Source of the DNA: Nostoc sp. KVJ3
Lineage (GTDB): Bacteria > Cyanobacteriota > Cyanobacteriia > Cyanobacteriales > Nostocaceae
Direction: 5' to 3'
NCBI RefSeq assembly: GCF_026127265.1
Contig: NZ_WWFG01000006.1
Span: 62,001 to 126,000 of the forward strand
DNA: 64,000 nt
The notes below the pieces were generated by a model that did no database searches, had not been told where the DNA came from, and worked only from the letters and a program-made list of their open reading frames with translations. This document shows positions 42,967 through 51,376 of this stretch, piece after piece (within the stretch, counting starts at the first letter, position 1; each line of letters begins with the position of its first letter). The translations under genes and the position numbers were made by a program.

Positions 42967-43209
42967 ATGGATGCAACAATGCCTAGAACAAAAGCACAGG
43001 GAATGACCAGAATTGAACTTTACGTGCCAACAGCACTATTTGAAGAAGCAGAAGAACTGGCCGAGTTTGAGGGTTGGAAATTATCAGAACTGCACCGTGT
43101 ATTTTGGGAAAACGGTTTTGGCGTTTATGTTGAACGCAGTAACAAGAGAATGATTAACAAACGTCTTCGTGGAAAACTGGAGGACAATACTGAGTCTGTA
43201 GAAGATTAA
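42967..43209 (+). CDS. Ribbon-helix-helix-like DNA-binding protein
   Basis: 80 residues (76 from the ATG at 42979). MTRIELYVPTALFEEAEELA has the beta strand then helix of RHH/CopG-type proteins, followed by a second helix LSELHRVFWENGFGVYVE. Such proteins repress their own operon or act in partition. It is divergent from the ATPase operon and 46 bases before another small gene. Confidence 0.7.
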   Translation: MDATMPRTKAQGMTRIELYVPTALFEEAEELAEFEGWKLSELHRVFWENGFGVYVERSNKRMINKRLRGKLEDNTESVED

Positions 43210-43255
43210 GCTGGAGCGCCCAGGAAAACCTGGGCATTAAATTATTAGAGGAGAT

Positions 43256-43720
43256 ATGGATCAAAATATGTACACCCTTGCTTGGGTAAAAACAGCTTGC
43301 GAACACGTTTTAGGTAAGAATATTTCTCAAAGAACTTGGCGTAACTGTTTGCGAATATGTGGTGTTCAGCCTTACAAGCGAGAAGTCAAGCTCAAAGAAT
43401 GCTGCTATTTACTAGGATTATTTTATCTCAAACGTCAAAACCCTTTCAAAAAGTATTCTTTGTCTGACGTTTCATTATTATTGATGAAAGAGAAAGAACG
43501 ACTTTCCAAATTTGGCATTGATTTAGAAAACCCGGAATTTCCACTTTTAGGGCGAGAATTACCAGACTATCTCTATGAAAAAACAGGCTACAAAGTGACT
43601 TTGCGAACCCTGTACCGTTGGGCATCTAAACGCCGTATGACTTTTTCTAAGTTACACATTATCAACCAAAAAGAATTGAGTCGATGGCTAGAATTGGCAA
43701 ATATAGCGAAGGCACAGTAG
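43256..43720 (+). CDS. Unknown HTH-containing protein
   Basis: 154 residues with two similar segments, NISQRTWRNCLRICGVQPY near the N terminus and KVTLRTLYRWASKRRM near the C terminus, both like helix-turn-helix or MerR-type recognition units. RBS GAGGAGAT is clear. It is probably a plasmid regulator co-transcribed with the RHH gene; family not recognised. Confidence 0.65.
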   Translation: MDQNMYTLAWVKTACEHVLGKNISQRTWRNCLRICGVQPYKREVKLKECCYLLGLFYLKRQNPFKKYSLSDVSLLLMKEKERLSKFGIDLENPEFPLLGRELPDYLYEKTGYKVTLRTLYRWASKRRMTFSKLHIINQKELSRWLELANIAKAQ

Positions 43721-43743
43721 TTAGCTTTTTGAGATGTTGACTT

Positions 43744-44274
43744 TCAATCTCTGGCATTTTTCTCTAGATACTGGCGTACTCCAGCACTCATTGCTAATAG
43801 GTTTGGTTGTATACTTTTCCCTAAAAAATCTTCGACTACATGAGCAATTGTACTTGTGAGAAAGAATGGTACTCCCTTGATTTGTTTCGCGTCAATCACT
43901 AGTTCACCACGGCTTTCAATTACTGTACTATTACCATCTTGCAAAAAGCGATTTTTGCCAGAACACTTAACTGCTTCTGTGAAAGCGTGAGTTTCAATAC
44001 GCCATTCAAGTGTAAAATCAGCCTGATTCCAAGTATTATATTCTGTCCAAGAGAGCATATCTTCACTGAGCAAAACTCTTGCTGCTGCTGGAATTTCACT
44101 CCCACCGTGCCATTCATTGACACTAGAAACATTACTGCCTGTTTCACTACGGGATAAAAGTGTGATCTGGCGCACGTTTGGCATATAGGGAACTAGCTCA
44201 ACTAGTTTGTCACGATAGGTAGCATAAACTAGGGAGCGTGGAAAAGGAATTTTGGTATCAGCAGAGATGAGCAT
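43744..44274 (-). CDS. SRPBCC-fold protein (polyketide cyclase/START-like)
   Basis: 176 residues. The pattern IPFPRSLVYATYRDKLVELVPYMPN at the N terminus, then ITLLSRSETGSNVSSVNEWH, ADFTLEWRIETHAF and a C-terminal helix fits the SRPBCC ligand-binding fold. It probably binds a small hydrophobic ligand. It is convergent with the gene at 43256, so transcription is separate. Confidence 0.65.
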   Translation of the reverse strand: MLISADTKIPFPRSLVYATYRDKLVELVPYMPNVRQITLLSRSETGSNVSSVNEWHGGSEIPAAARVLLSEDMLSWTEYNTWNQADFTLEWRIETHAFTEAVKCSGKNRFLQDGNSTVIESRGELVIDAKQIKGVPFFLTSTIAHVVEDFLGKSIQPNLLAMSAGVRQYLEKNARD

Positions 44275-44400
44275 TAATTCATACCATATCTAAATAGAGA
44301 CAAAATGGGGAATTACCAAGAGTTTAGCGATTGCAACTAAGGTGTTTTTTTGGTTGATCCGCCTGAATTTTGATTAACTATATTTTATTGTCGCATCGGA

Positions 44401-44613
44401 TCACAAAGCGGCACAAAAAAGCAGCAAGGTCTGCCGTGACATCTAAAAGCCTTACTGTGTATAGATGTCACAGAAAGCGGCAAGATTGGGTAAAACTCTA
44501 GAACCCTTGCTATTAAAGGAATGTCACAAAAAGCGGCATGGTTAAATTATGAACTTTGTGTCACTTGAAAGCACTCAAAGCTATACAGGATGGGTGTCAC
44601 AAAGGAAGTGGCA
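44401..44613. repeat. Cluster of TGTCACA-N-AAAGCGGCA repeats
   Basis: Four direct copies: TCACAAAGCGGCA (44401-44413), TGTCACAGAAAGCGGCA (44466-44482), TGTCACAAAAAGCGGCA (44522-44538) and TGTCACAAAGGAAGTGGCA (44595-44613). An inverted partial copy TCTGCCGTGACATCT lies at 44429-44443 and a half-copy GTGTCACTTGAAAG at about 44558. Spacing is 56-73 bases and irregular. It may be an iteron-type binding array, or binding sites at a Tn7/Mu-like transposon end. It fills most of the 476-bp gap before the GNAT gene. Confidence 0.8.
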
Positions 44614-44637
44614 GGGTTAGCGAAAAAAAATAGGGAT

Positions 44638-44667
44638 GAAAAAAAGCCCGGTTTTTGGGCTTTTTTC
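44638..44667. terminator. Rho-independent-type terminator, bidirectional
   Basis: AAAAAAGCCC and GGGCTTTTTT pair around GGTTTTT, with A- and T-runs on both sides, 84 bases before the next gene. It isolates the repeat cluster from the GNAT operon. Confidence 0.85.
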
Positions 44668-44750
44668 TGAAATGGGATCGAGAGCCATTGTTCTTTTTGG
44701 GCTAGATAGACGGTTATGCTGCTGATTGATGGTATTGATACAATTAGTTC

Positions 44751-45323
44751 ATGGGTAATTTTGGTGCAATGCTTCTTTTGGTAAAACTAATTTGCGGTCA
44801 AGATAACACGGTTGTGGAAGCAGATTTAGTGGAGCTATTGCAAAAGCACGTCGATGATTATGCCAACAAGTGGAAAGAACAATTGAAACTGCACGACCAA
44901 TCAGACAAATTTTGGGACTGGGAATTTAAACTACAGTTTGTCATTAGCAGACAACCAAACCGCGAAGGCTATGCAATTGAGTACGAAGGTGAAACTCAAG
45001 GCTTAATGCTGATTGAAACTCAAATGCACGGTTCTCGCCTAGTAAAAGGTAAACGCTTGGTATACATTGATGGCATAGCTACTGCACCTTGGAATCGGGC
45101 ATATATCCAACGTCCGCCAAAATTAAAAGGTGTTGGCACTGCATTCTTGGCATTTGCCAGAACCCGTAGTATGGAATTAGGGTATGAAGGTAGAGTAGGA
45201 TTGCATTCATTACCGGGAGTAGAAGAATTTTATGATAGCCAAGGCATGATTGATGGCGGAGAAGATGAAGATTACGATGAACTAGTTTATTTTGAGTATG
45301 GAGTTTTTCGTTCTCCTGAGTAA
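44751..45323 (+). CDS. GNAT-like acetyltransferase-fold protein
   Basis: 190 residues. The segment LVYIDGIATAPWNR followed by KLKGVGTAFLAFARTRSMEL and GYEGRVGLHSLPGVEEFYDS has the strand, pyrophosphate-loop (G-x-G-x-A) and C-terminal pattern of GNAT acetyltransferases. The substrate is unknown. It is followed 18 bases later by an unknown gene, and the pair may be a functional module. Confidence 0.75.
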   Translation: MGNFGAMLLLVKLICGQDNTVVEADLVELLQKHVDDYANKWKEQLKLHDQSDKFWDWEFKLQFVISRQPNREGYAIEYEGETQGLMLIETQMHGSRLVKGKRLVYIDGIATAPWNRAYIQRPPKLKGVGTAFLAFARTRSMELGYEGRVGLHSLPGVEEFYDSQGMIDGGEDEDYDELVYFEYGVFRSPE

Positions 45324-45341
45324 GATAGGAAAGATAAGTAG

Positions 45342-45878
45342 ATGAGCCAGCAGGAACACAGTGAAAATCAAAGCACCTTTAACCAAGAAAATGCAGTAAA
45401 TGCAATTGGTCTATTCTTTGATGAAGAATGGTTGCGAAAAGGTGTTGAAGCTGAGGATAAAGTTGGTGGTAATATTGGGGCTGGATTAGATTGGGGTTCA
45501 GCTTTTGTCTCCTTAATGGGCAATTTAAAACTTTTGGGACGCATCACAACGTTGCGTATTTCTCTAAATAAAGAAGTGCGGTTGCTACTGAATAATTGGA
45601 ATTTAGGTACAGCTACAAAAATTGCTGTAAAAACTGCAAGAGAAAGAATACTTGAAAAGTTTAAACTGCCGACACCAGAGGTAAGAGAATACATACTTGC
45701 TACTCTGGAAAATGATCAGCTTTATGGTGAAGAATTCATTTCTAATCGAGAGATACTGCGCGAACTGCTTGGGGTGTTATTAAAAAAAGAAGATTGGGAA
45801 ACCATTGCAGCAGTTGCAGCAGATTCGTTAAAGAAAGAAATTATACATCAAGCGGGCAGTGAAAAGATTTCGGCATAG
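45342..45878 (+). CDS. Unknown protein paired with the GNAT gene
   Basis: 178 residues, mostly helical, with ENAVNAIGLFFDEEWLRKGV near the N terminus and REILRELLGVLLKKEDWETI near the C terminus; no membrane segment. It is co-transcribed with the GNAT gene. It could be the acetylation target or a cognate partner (inference). Not recognised as a known family. Confidence 0.7.
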   Translation: MSQQEHSENQSTFNQENAVNAIGLFFDEEWLRKGVEAEDKVGGNIGAGLDWGSAFVSLMGNLKLLGRITTLRISLNKEVRLLLNNWNLGTATKIAVKTARERILEKFKLPTPEVREYILATLENDQLYGEEFISNREILRELLGVLLKKEDWETIAAVAADSLKKEIIHQAGSEKISA

Positions 45879-46074
45879 TCAAGCTCATCGTAATAATCCT
45901 ATTTGAATTACTTTTTTGTTTTGCCAACAAGTGTTTGCTGACTAACCTAGCCTTTCTCCTAGGTTTTCAATATTTAGACTTTGTGAGACGATTAACCCAG
46001 TATTTAAACTCAGCTTAAACATTTCGTTCTGAAATGTGATCTAAATTCATCACTACATACAGGAGTGCTTAATC

Positions 46075-46824
46075 ATGGCGCAGGACGAACTAAAGAACAA
46101 AGTAGCTTTGATTACTGGTGCAAATAAAGGTCTGGGGCTGGAAATGAGTCGTCAACTTGGACAACATGGATTGACAATTCTGATAGCGGCCCGAAACTTA
46201 GATGCAGCGAAAACAGCAGCGAGTAACTTAGAGAACGAAGGAATAATAGCTCATCCAATTGCCCTGGATGTCACTGATAGTACTCAAATTGAATCTGCTG
46301 TTCAACAAATTAGTAACTCTTTTGGTCAACTTGATGTCTTGATCAATAACGCAGGTGTGTTTTTAGATGGTGATTGGTTAACCAGTAATGCTAGTTCTAT
46401 TTCTGTAGATATTATTAGACAGACATTTAGCACCAACTTTTTTGGCTTAGTGGAATTAACTCAACGAGCATTGCCGTTAATATTGAATAGCCCTAGCGGT
46501 CGAATTGTGAATATGTCGAGTATTGAAGGCTCGTTAACACTTCATGCCGACCCCAATTCATTCATCTATGATTCCAAACCATTTGCTTATAATGCTTCTA
46601 AGGCAGCAGTGAACTCATTCACGATTCATTTGGCTCATGAGCTACGCAATACTCCAGTGAAGATTAATAGCGCTCATCCGGGTTGGGTAAAAACGGAATT
46701 AGGTGGTGAAGGTGCAATGATGGACATCGCATCAGGTGCGAAAACTGGTGTTGAATTAGCAATATTGCCGAATGATGGCCCCAGTGGTGGTTTTTTCCAT
46801 CTTGGGGAACCAGTAGCTTGGTAA
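46075..46824 (+). CDS. Short-chain dehydrogenase/reductase
   Basis: 249 residues with TGANKGLG near residue 15, NNAG, and the catalytic YNASK, then SAHPGWVKTELGGEGA. RBS AGGAG lies 10 bases before ATG 46075. It resembles the SDR at 9084 in overall plan (carbonyl-reductase type) but the two are clearly different proteins. Monocistronic; substrate unknown. Confidence 0.9.
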   Translation: MAQDELKNKVALITGANKGLGLEMSRQLGQHGLTILIAARNLDAAKTAASNLENEGIIAHPIALDVTDSTQIESAVQQISNSFGQLDVLINNAGVFLDGDWLTSNASSISVDIIRQTFSTNFFGLVELTQRALPLILNSPSGRIVNMSSIEGSLTLHADPNSFIYDSKPFAYNASKAAVNSFTIHLAHELRNTPVKINSAHPGWVKTELGGEGAMMDIASGAKTGVELAILPNDGPSGGFFHLGEPVAW

Positions 46825-47046
46825 CTTATGCCAACACTTGAAGCTGTAGCATAAGTTATTAGTAATCATACGAATCTCTCACGATTTTCGTACACTCGAT
46901 ACTATTGACTATTGGCCAAAACGGCGAACGGCGATTCATCCCATTCATTCAAGATGAGATCAATCGCCATCTTTTATGAAAAATCGGCTCTAACTCTGGT
47001 CAAGCCATCTATTATTAGAGGTAATTCTTAGTATGTGAATACTGAT

Positions 47047-47367
47047 TTAAGCATTGGATATTGCCCCTAACTGGTGCTTGAGAATTAGTATTTTACATTG
47101 ATATACTTCAATCTCAGCTTCAATTTCAGCACGTAATTCAATTGGTGTAAGCGGATGAATTTTGTCCTCTTCAAGATGTGCCACTTCTGAGAAATCGTTT
47201 TGATCCAGCACAGCATAACGCCAAGATTCGTTACATAAACCAGTCAATAGATTATTGGGTGGATAATACTGAATTCCAACAATTACCCCCTGCTTAGTTC
47301 TCTGCCCTAACGAGTATTTTGGTAATGTCCAATAATCGGGAATAGTAACAACTTTTGAAGTTTCCAT
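47047..47367 (-). CDS. Unknown small protein
   Basis: 106 residues. The first part (VVTIPDYWTLPKYSLGQRTK) then GVIVGIQYYPPNNLL and WRYAVLDQND suggests a small SH3-like beta barrel, as seen in other short plasmid proteins. The tail is helical. It is the last gene of the long reverse-strand series that runs from 52 to 47 kb. Confidence 0.6.
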   Translation of the reverse strand: METSKVVTIPDYWTLPKYSLGQRTKQGVIVGIQYYPPNNLLTGLCNESWRYAVLDQNDFSEVAHLEEDKIHPLTPIELRAEIEAEIEVYQCKILILKHQLGAISNA

Positions 47368-47377
47368 ACGATTGCTC

Positions 47378-47584
47378 CTATCTTTGTTTTGACTGTGTTT
47401 GTACTACTCGCTGCTGCCTTTTCTCTACCAAAATCTGACCGATAGCTCCTCCAGTACCCAGCCCAAGCATGGCTGTAGTAATCGTGTACATTGTATTTCT
47501 GCCAAAAATTTGAACTCCAATGTACCCAATGGCAGTAGCTGCCACTATCCCACTGATTCCTTTGACAATCTGATTGCGTTTCAT
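47378..47584 (-). CDS. Small membrane protein
   Basis: 68 residues from ATG 47584, which overlaps the stop of the upstream gene (ATGA); a longer frame from 47632 is less likely. Two hydrophobic segments, GISGIVAATAIGYIGVQIF and ITTAMLGLGTGGAIGQI, are joined by a short loop, with a basic tail. Unknown role. Confidence 0.6.
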   Translation of the reverse strand: MKRNQIVKGISGIVAATAIGYIGVQIFGRNTMYTITTAMLGLGTGGAIGQILVEKRQQRVVQTQSKQR

Positions 47585-47997
47585 AGAGGCTTCCTTTGGT
47601 TTACTTGGAGTGTAAGCAAATACTTTCGACATTCCTCCGCTCCCCGATAAATCAGCAAGCGCAGCGCATGGATCTCTTGAATGAAGGAGTTACAGTTTTG
47701 GGCAATCTCTGGGATCAATTCCTGTTGCGATCGCACATAATCTTGATGATGTTGTTCCAGTAGTTCAATCTTGGAGTTGAGATGCTGCGGGTATTCCATC
47801 ATCTGGATGCAGCCAATGACAAAAGCTTTCAGTAGGAGTAGATTATTAAATTCGATCCGTCCGTTTGGAAATTCCAGATAGACTCGTCCAGTTTGCGTAT
47901 CTCTGTCCCATCCAATACCTAAACCTTGAAGTTTTTCGAGTAGTGGTAAGAGTTCGTATTGTTTTATTACTGGTTCTGGTTTTAACTTGGTAAACAT
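47581..47997 (-). CDS. Unknown helical protein
   Basis: 138 residues. The N-terminal part has GIGWDRDTQTGRVYLEFPNG, a small beta unit, followed by long helices (KIELLEQHHQDYVRSQQELI). No motif is recognised. Translation is coupled to the small membrane protein downstream. Confidence 0.65.
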   Translation of the reverse strand: MFTKLKPEPVIKQYELLPLLEKLQGLGIGWDRDTQTGRVYLEFPNGRIEFNNLLLLKAFVIGCIQMMEYPQHLNSKIELLEQHHQDYVRSQQELIPEIAQNCNSFIQEIHALRLLIYRGAEECRKYLLTLQVNQRKPL

Positions 47998-48100
47998 GAG
48001 AAGTTTCTCCTATGAGTTCTTTTTTATTGGGACAAATTCTACTAATCTTGGCAATCTCTATTAGCCAGTAGCCTGTTGCTTCTCAAAAGACTTTTCCTGT

Positions 48101-48313
48101 TTACTGTTGAGTCGCCTGTTGTACATCATCAATTGCATCCACTATTTCTCCTAAAACATTGAAAGCATCGTTTAATACCACATCATTCGATGTAGAAAAA
48201 TGCTCTGACGATTGAAGCCTGCGATAATCCTTACTACTCCCCACAAGCTGCAACGTATATTGACATCCTTGTAAGATAGTCCGAATCTCTGATGTAGTTA
48301 ACCTGATTTCCAT
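48101..48313 (-). CDS. Small unknown protein
   Basis: 70 residues (MEIRLTTSEIRTILQGCQYT...), helical, with RBS GGAGAGAAA upstream. It overlaps the end of the preceding small frame by 80 bases. No family is recognised. Confidence 0.5.
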   Translation of the reverse strand: MEIRLTTSEIRTILQGCQYTLQLVGSSKDYRRLQSSEHFSTSNDVVLNDAFNVLGEIVDAIDDVQQATQQ

Positions 48314-48428
48314 TGTCGTTTCTCTCCCTAAAATTTATCTCGTTGAATACTGAAACTTGCTCCGACTTTATCCACTCTTTCGCCCATAAAAATTCGTTAG
48401 CAGTTAGCTGCTCGACTTGTATTTTCAT
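48234..48428 (-). CDS. Small unknown protein, possible
   Basis: 64 residues. ATG 48428 overlaps the stop of the upstream gene (ATGA), which supports it, but the second half overlaps the following gene in another frame. MKIQVEQLTANEFLWAKEWI looks like a genuine helical start. Confidence 0.4.
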   Translation of the reverse strand: MKIQVEQLTANEFLWAKEWIKSEQVSVFNEINFRERNDNGNQVNYIRDSDYLTRMSIYVAACGE

Positions 48429-48625
48429 CCTGGATCATCCAACTCCACAAAAAAACCTGCACCAGTATTTGTCACTTTCACCAGTTTTCGATTGACCAGT
48501 GTTTGAATCACACTAAGACTAAAACTGATGGTACATAATCGTGCGCTACCCCCACAACGACGAAGATACTGTAGACACAGTGACGACTGATCAGTAGAGG
48601 TAGGATGAGTGGATTTTCTCGGCAT
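48425..48625 (-). CDS. Small unknown protein, possibly winged-helix
   Basis: 66 residues. The second half (SLSVIQTLVNRKLVKVTNTG, then GFFVEL) resembles the recognition helix and wing of a small winged helix. The first half is rich in Ser and Cys. It sits in the reverse-strand series with tight spacing on both sides. Confidence 0.55.
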   Translation of the reverse strand: MPRKSTHPTSTDQSSLCLQYLRRCGGSARLCTISFSLSVIQTLVNRKLVKVTNTGAGFFVELDDPG

Positions 48626-48633
48626 AATCTTGA

Positions 48634-48828
48634 CTATGACTCTATAATTTGTAAATGATGTAGATTGAAAAAAATTCCTTGGACAGGCGGCATATCTGGG
48701 AAATGAACGTAAACCATGCCGTGTGCTGAATACTGGATTACTGTACCTGTTTGCCCTAACCTTGGGTCTTTTTCTGTCAGTGCTTTAATGACTTTGACAA
48801 ATGAATTAATGGGTGGAAGATTAGCCAT
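48634..48828 (-). CDS. Small beta-barrel (SH3/KOW-like) protein
   Basis: 64 residues: FVKVIKALTEKDPRLGQTGT, then VIQYSAHGMVYVHFPDM and FFNLHHLQIIE. The run of strands with a central G-T and a final strand is like the small SH3-type proteins common in cyanobacteria. Function is not known. Confidence 0.6.
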   Translation of the reverse strand: MANLPPINSFVKVIKALTEKDPRLGQTGTVIQYSAHGMVYVHFPDMPPVQGIFFNLHHLQIIES

Positions 48829-48860
48829 TTTTAATCCTTTAGTGAACAGCCTATTATTGA

Positions 48861-49178
48861 TTAGTAATTGGAGCTTTCACCGATACCATATTGCCATCTT
48901 AGAAAACTGACGGGAGTACAGATTTCTTGCCAATCAAAAGATCCTATTGGGGCATTCCAGTCATGTCGGTATTCCTCTCTAAAGTACCCCAGTCCCCAAT
49001 GCCAACCATCATATTCCGGCTGTGACTCCCATCCAAACCAAAGAGCAACATTTACTTTAATCAGATACAAAAACTTAATCATCCATCCGCCATCGTAATC
49101 GGAAATAAAATCGTAATACTCTCTTAAAAAGCGTTCATTTGTTAATGCAATTAAATCCATTCTTGACCAAAGATTCAT
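48861..49178 (-). CDS. Unknown aromatic-rich protein
   Basis: 105 residues with an unusually high aromatic content (DYDGGWMIKFLYLIKVNVAL, WFGWESQPEYDGWHWGLGYF). No membrane segment or known motif is certain. It follows the ERF gene by 39 bases on the same strand. Confidence 0.6.
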   Translation of the reverse strand: MNLWSRMDLIALTNERFLREYYDFISDYDGGWMIKFLYLIKVNVALWFGWESQPEYDGWHWGLGYFREEYRHDWNAPIGSFDWQEICTPVSFLRWQYGIGESSNY

Positions 49179-49217
49179 TTTTCCTCTACCTCCTAGTTTG
49201 AAGTATGATTTCTCTTC

Positions 49218-49991
49218 TCAATTCAGTTCAGGCAATTGTGCTAGCGCTCCTTCCATCCAGTCGCTGATTGCTCTTGTCTCATCTACTCCTCGTGCTACAG
49301 CATCAATTACGTGTCTCTGATAAGAATTAACAGCATGATCAGGATGCCCAAACTTATTACCAGCCCAAGCCAAACACATAGTTTTCACTAGCTCATCAAT
49401 TTGAACAGAATCAAGCTCACTTGGACTAGTAACATTTCGAGAATGCAGCCACTCTTTGACTAAATCGAGTGGATAATTTAAAAGTGTGCGAACTTCTTTG
49501 ACTCGCAAATCTTTTGGGCTGATTGATGGTGCAGTTACAGCTTGTTTTGGTGGCTGAACTCTATACTGTTGATTGTCTTTGCGAGGTCTAATATTATTCT
49601 GTGGCTGTTCAGGCTTTTGAGGAGTAGCTGCGCCTTCAGCATCATTATCTTCATCAGCAGTCACCGATAAAATTGCACAAACTGCATATCGTCGTGCATA
49701 AGTTAATGCTGCACCAAACTTCTGAGAATCACTAATTTCAGGTAAAGGATAAGTGCTGGTGATATTTTCTCCAGATTCATGAAAAATGTGAGTCCGTAGC
49801 ACGGTTTTACCTTCAAGGATTTCGGTAGTTTGAATTATCACTAATCCATGTTTACTAAGTCCGGGGGTGACAGCATCCAATACAGCATCTAGTGTTGCAT
49901 ATTTGCGCTTGTAGTGAGGATTAGTACCGTCTTTTTGAATGGGATTAAACTCTGCCTTTGCTTTGATTAAAGCTTTGATTAGTTCTTGCAT
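49218..49991 (-). CDS. ERF-family single-strand annealing protein
   Basis: 257 residues. The N-terminal half has the ERF pattern: LIKALIKAKAEFNPIQKDGT, YATLDAVLDAVTPGLSKHGL, then ISDSQKFGAALTYARRYAVC and VTADEDNDAEG. ERF proteins anneal complementary single strands in phage and plasmid recombination. The linker is rich in Gln, Pro and Asn, and the C-terminal part is variable. It is the one clear recombination gene of the small-gene series, hinting that the series serves DNA processing. Confidence 0.9.
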   Translation of the reverse strand: MQELIKALIKAKAEFNPIQKDGTNPHYKRKYATLDAVLDAVTPGLSKHGLVIIQTTEILEGKTVLRTHIFHESGENITSTYPLPEISDSQKFGAALTYARRYAVCAILSVTADEDNDAEGAATPQKPEQPQNNIRPRKDNQQYRVQPPKQAVTAPSISPKDLRVKEVRTLLNYPLDLVKEWLHSRNVTSPSELDSVQIDELVKTMCLAWAGNKFGHPDHAVNSYQRHVIDAVARGVDETRAISDWMEGALAQLPELN

Positions 49992-50006
49992 TGTCCAGAT
50001 CCTCTT

Positions 50007-50267
50007 TTACCAATCACTTTCGTTGATATCACCAGACACTTTTTTGCTAGACTTAGCTTTATTTATCTGAAACTCTGAGGCTTTCAAGACAGGCATTGCC
50101 GCAAGTTTTACTGAAGATTTGGCTTGGTGATAGAGAAATTGGGTTACTCCATCCGCGTCTTCCCCATCCTCGACTTGCGCCCATAGAGAACAGCCCAGTT
50201 CTAATGATTCATAATCACCTAGATTGAATTTTCTGGAGTAGCTAACAGATACAGTTGTGAATTTCAT
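50007..50267 (-). CDS. Unknown small protein next to ERF
   Basis: 86 residues from ATG 50267 (MKFTTVSVSYSRKFNLGDYE...). ESLELGCSLWAQVEDGEDAD is like a short conserved module found with phage/plasmid recombination genes. A longer frame to 50342 reads through a 24-base tandem duplication that repeats the start region, so the start is uncertain. It lies 15 bases before the ERF gene. Confidence 0.65.
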   Translation of the reverse strand: MKFTTVSVSYSRKFNLGDYESLELGCSLWAQVEDGEDADGVTQFLYHQAKSSVKLAAMPVLKASEFQINKAKSSKKVSGDINESDW

Positions 50268-50302
50268 AAGATGTCGGTTGTGAATTTCATAAGATGTCGG
50301 TT
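50256..50302. repeat. 24-bp tandem duplication over a start codon
   Basis: GTGAATTTCATAAGATGTCG (plus GTT) occurs twice head to tail. It duplicates the start codon and upstream region of the gene at 50007-50267. Confidence 0.85.
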
Positions 50303-50319
50303 TTGGGAAATATGGGTTG

Positions 50320-50547
50320 TCAATTATCTTCGCTAGTATCAACCATCTTGATGCTAAACATTAAACACAAATCGCTAGCTTTTACACCAATAACTCCTGG
50401 TTGAATTTCAGTAGATAATTCCTCGATTATTGAATGAAAGCCAGGGTCTTCATCATTGATTTCTACTTCCATCAAACCTGCATCATTCGATATAACAGTT
50501 GCCCAAGTTGGTAAAGCTTGAGGAATACTGGTTGCATAGAGTTTCAT
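50320..50547 (-). CDS. Small unknown protein
   Basis: 75 residues (MKLYATSIPQALPTWATVIS...). Its start overlaps the stop of the upstream gene by 4 bases. Acidic, with short strands; no motif is recognised. Confidence 0.6.
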   Translation of the reverse strand: MKLYATSIPQALPTWATVISNDAGLMEVEINDEDPGFHSIIEELSTEIQPGVIGVKASDLCLMFSIKMVDTSEDN

Positions 50548-50843
50548 AATTTTGATTCCTGATTAAACTTGATTTCAACAATTTGTTCTACGCACCCCAT
50601 TGCCTCAGTCAAATAATGCAGAACATCGCCCAAGTGAGTTGCTGCCTCTGGATCAATCCTTTTATCAGCAATCAACAAAAGCCAGTTTTCATCTTGGGCG
50701 ATCGCCTGAATATTCAGGTAGCACGAGTTGAATTGCTTCAGTATTTCTATTGCTTCCATTGATTTATCCGATGAGTTGTGGTGTTCTATTTGGATAAAAT
50801 TTAAGTTTGCTCCTTGCCACACAGGTGGGTTTGCCCGACCCAC
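50544..50843 (-). CDS. Small unknown protein
   Basis: 99 residues; an internal ATG at 50757 (MEAIEILKQFNSCYLNIQAI) is an alternative start. The body (AATHLGDVLHYLTEAMGCVE) is helical. It is coupled to the next gene through a 4-base overlap. Confidence 0.55.
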   Translation of the reverse strand: MGRANPPVWQGANLNFIQIEHHNSSDKSMEAIEILKQFNSCYLNIQAIAQDENWLLLIADKRIDPEAATHLGDVLHYLTEAMGCVEQIVEIKFNQESKL

Positions 50844-50851
50844 CCGTTTCC

Positions 50852-51271
50852 TTACGCTGCAACCAAATCTCTAGTTTCTGGAACGTATCTTTTCAGACGC
50901 TCCCACTCCTCAGTTGTCAGCGCATCGAATTCTTTATCCAATAACTCTTCTTCCGTGGGCGGTTGTTCTGTAGCCGTTGTTGATATCCTCGTCACCTTTA
51001 TGAAGTCATCAAGTCCAACTGCTGCATCCACCGATTTGGCGTATCGAATTTTATCTACAGCATTTGACCAGTGTGTGAGGTGTTGAAATATTACCCCAAT
51101 CATTGAATTAGCTTTGTATACTCGATAAGTTCTGGGGCAAGCTCCGTCAATGTAAACCAGCTTGTATCCAGTGATTTGTGTTACCTCTGCATTGGGGTCA
51201 GTTGGAGCTAGAAGTATTTTCTCTGTTGGATCATCTGACTGGGCTTCTTGAACAGAAAGTGTGGTAATCAT
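50852..51271 (-). CDS. Unknown protein
   Basis: 139 residues with YKLVYIDGACPRTYRVYKAN and a C-terminal acidic helical part (PPTEEELLDKEFDALTTEEW). No known motif. It heads the tightly packed group that includes the ERF gene. A truncated relative of its N terminus lies upstream at 51377-51472. Confidence 0.65.
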   Translation of the reverse strand: MITTLSVQEAQSDDPTEKILLAPTDPNAEVTQITGYKLVYIDGACPRTYRVYKANSMIGVIFQHLTHWSNAVDKIRYAKSVDAAVGLDDFIKVTRISTTATEQPPTEEELLDKEFDALTTEEWERLKRYVPETRDLVAA

Positions 51272-51376
51272 ATTTCATGTGCCATGATGATTTCGATTGT
51301 CTAAATTTCGGTTGAACGGCGATTGCTTTTCTCTTGAACTGCAATCGCCTTTCTCACTTCCAGTACTAGGGATTTC

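Noticed and set aside
44401..44613. Degenerate CRISPR array
   Set aside because: The repeats are only 13-19 bases, imperfect, one is inverted, and the spacing varies.
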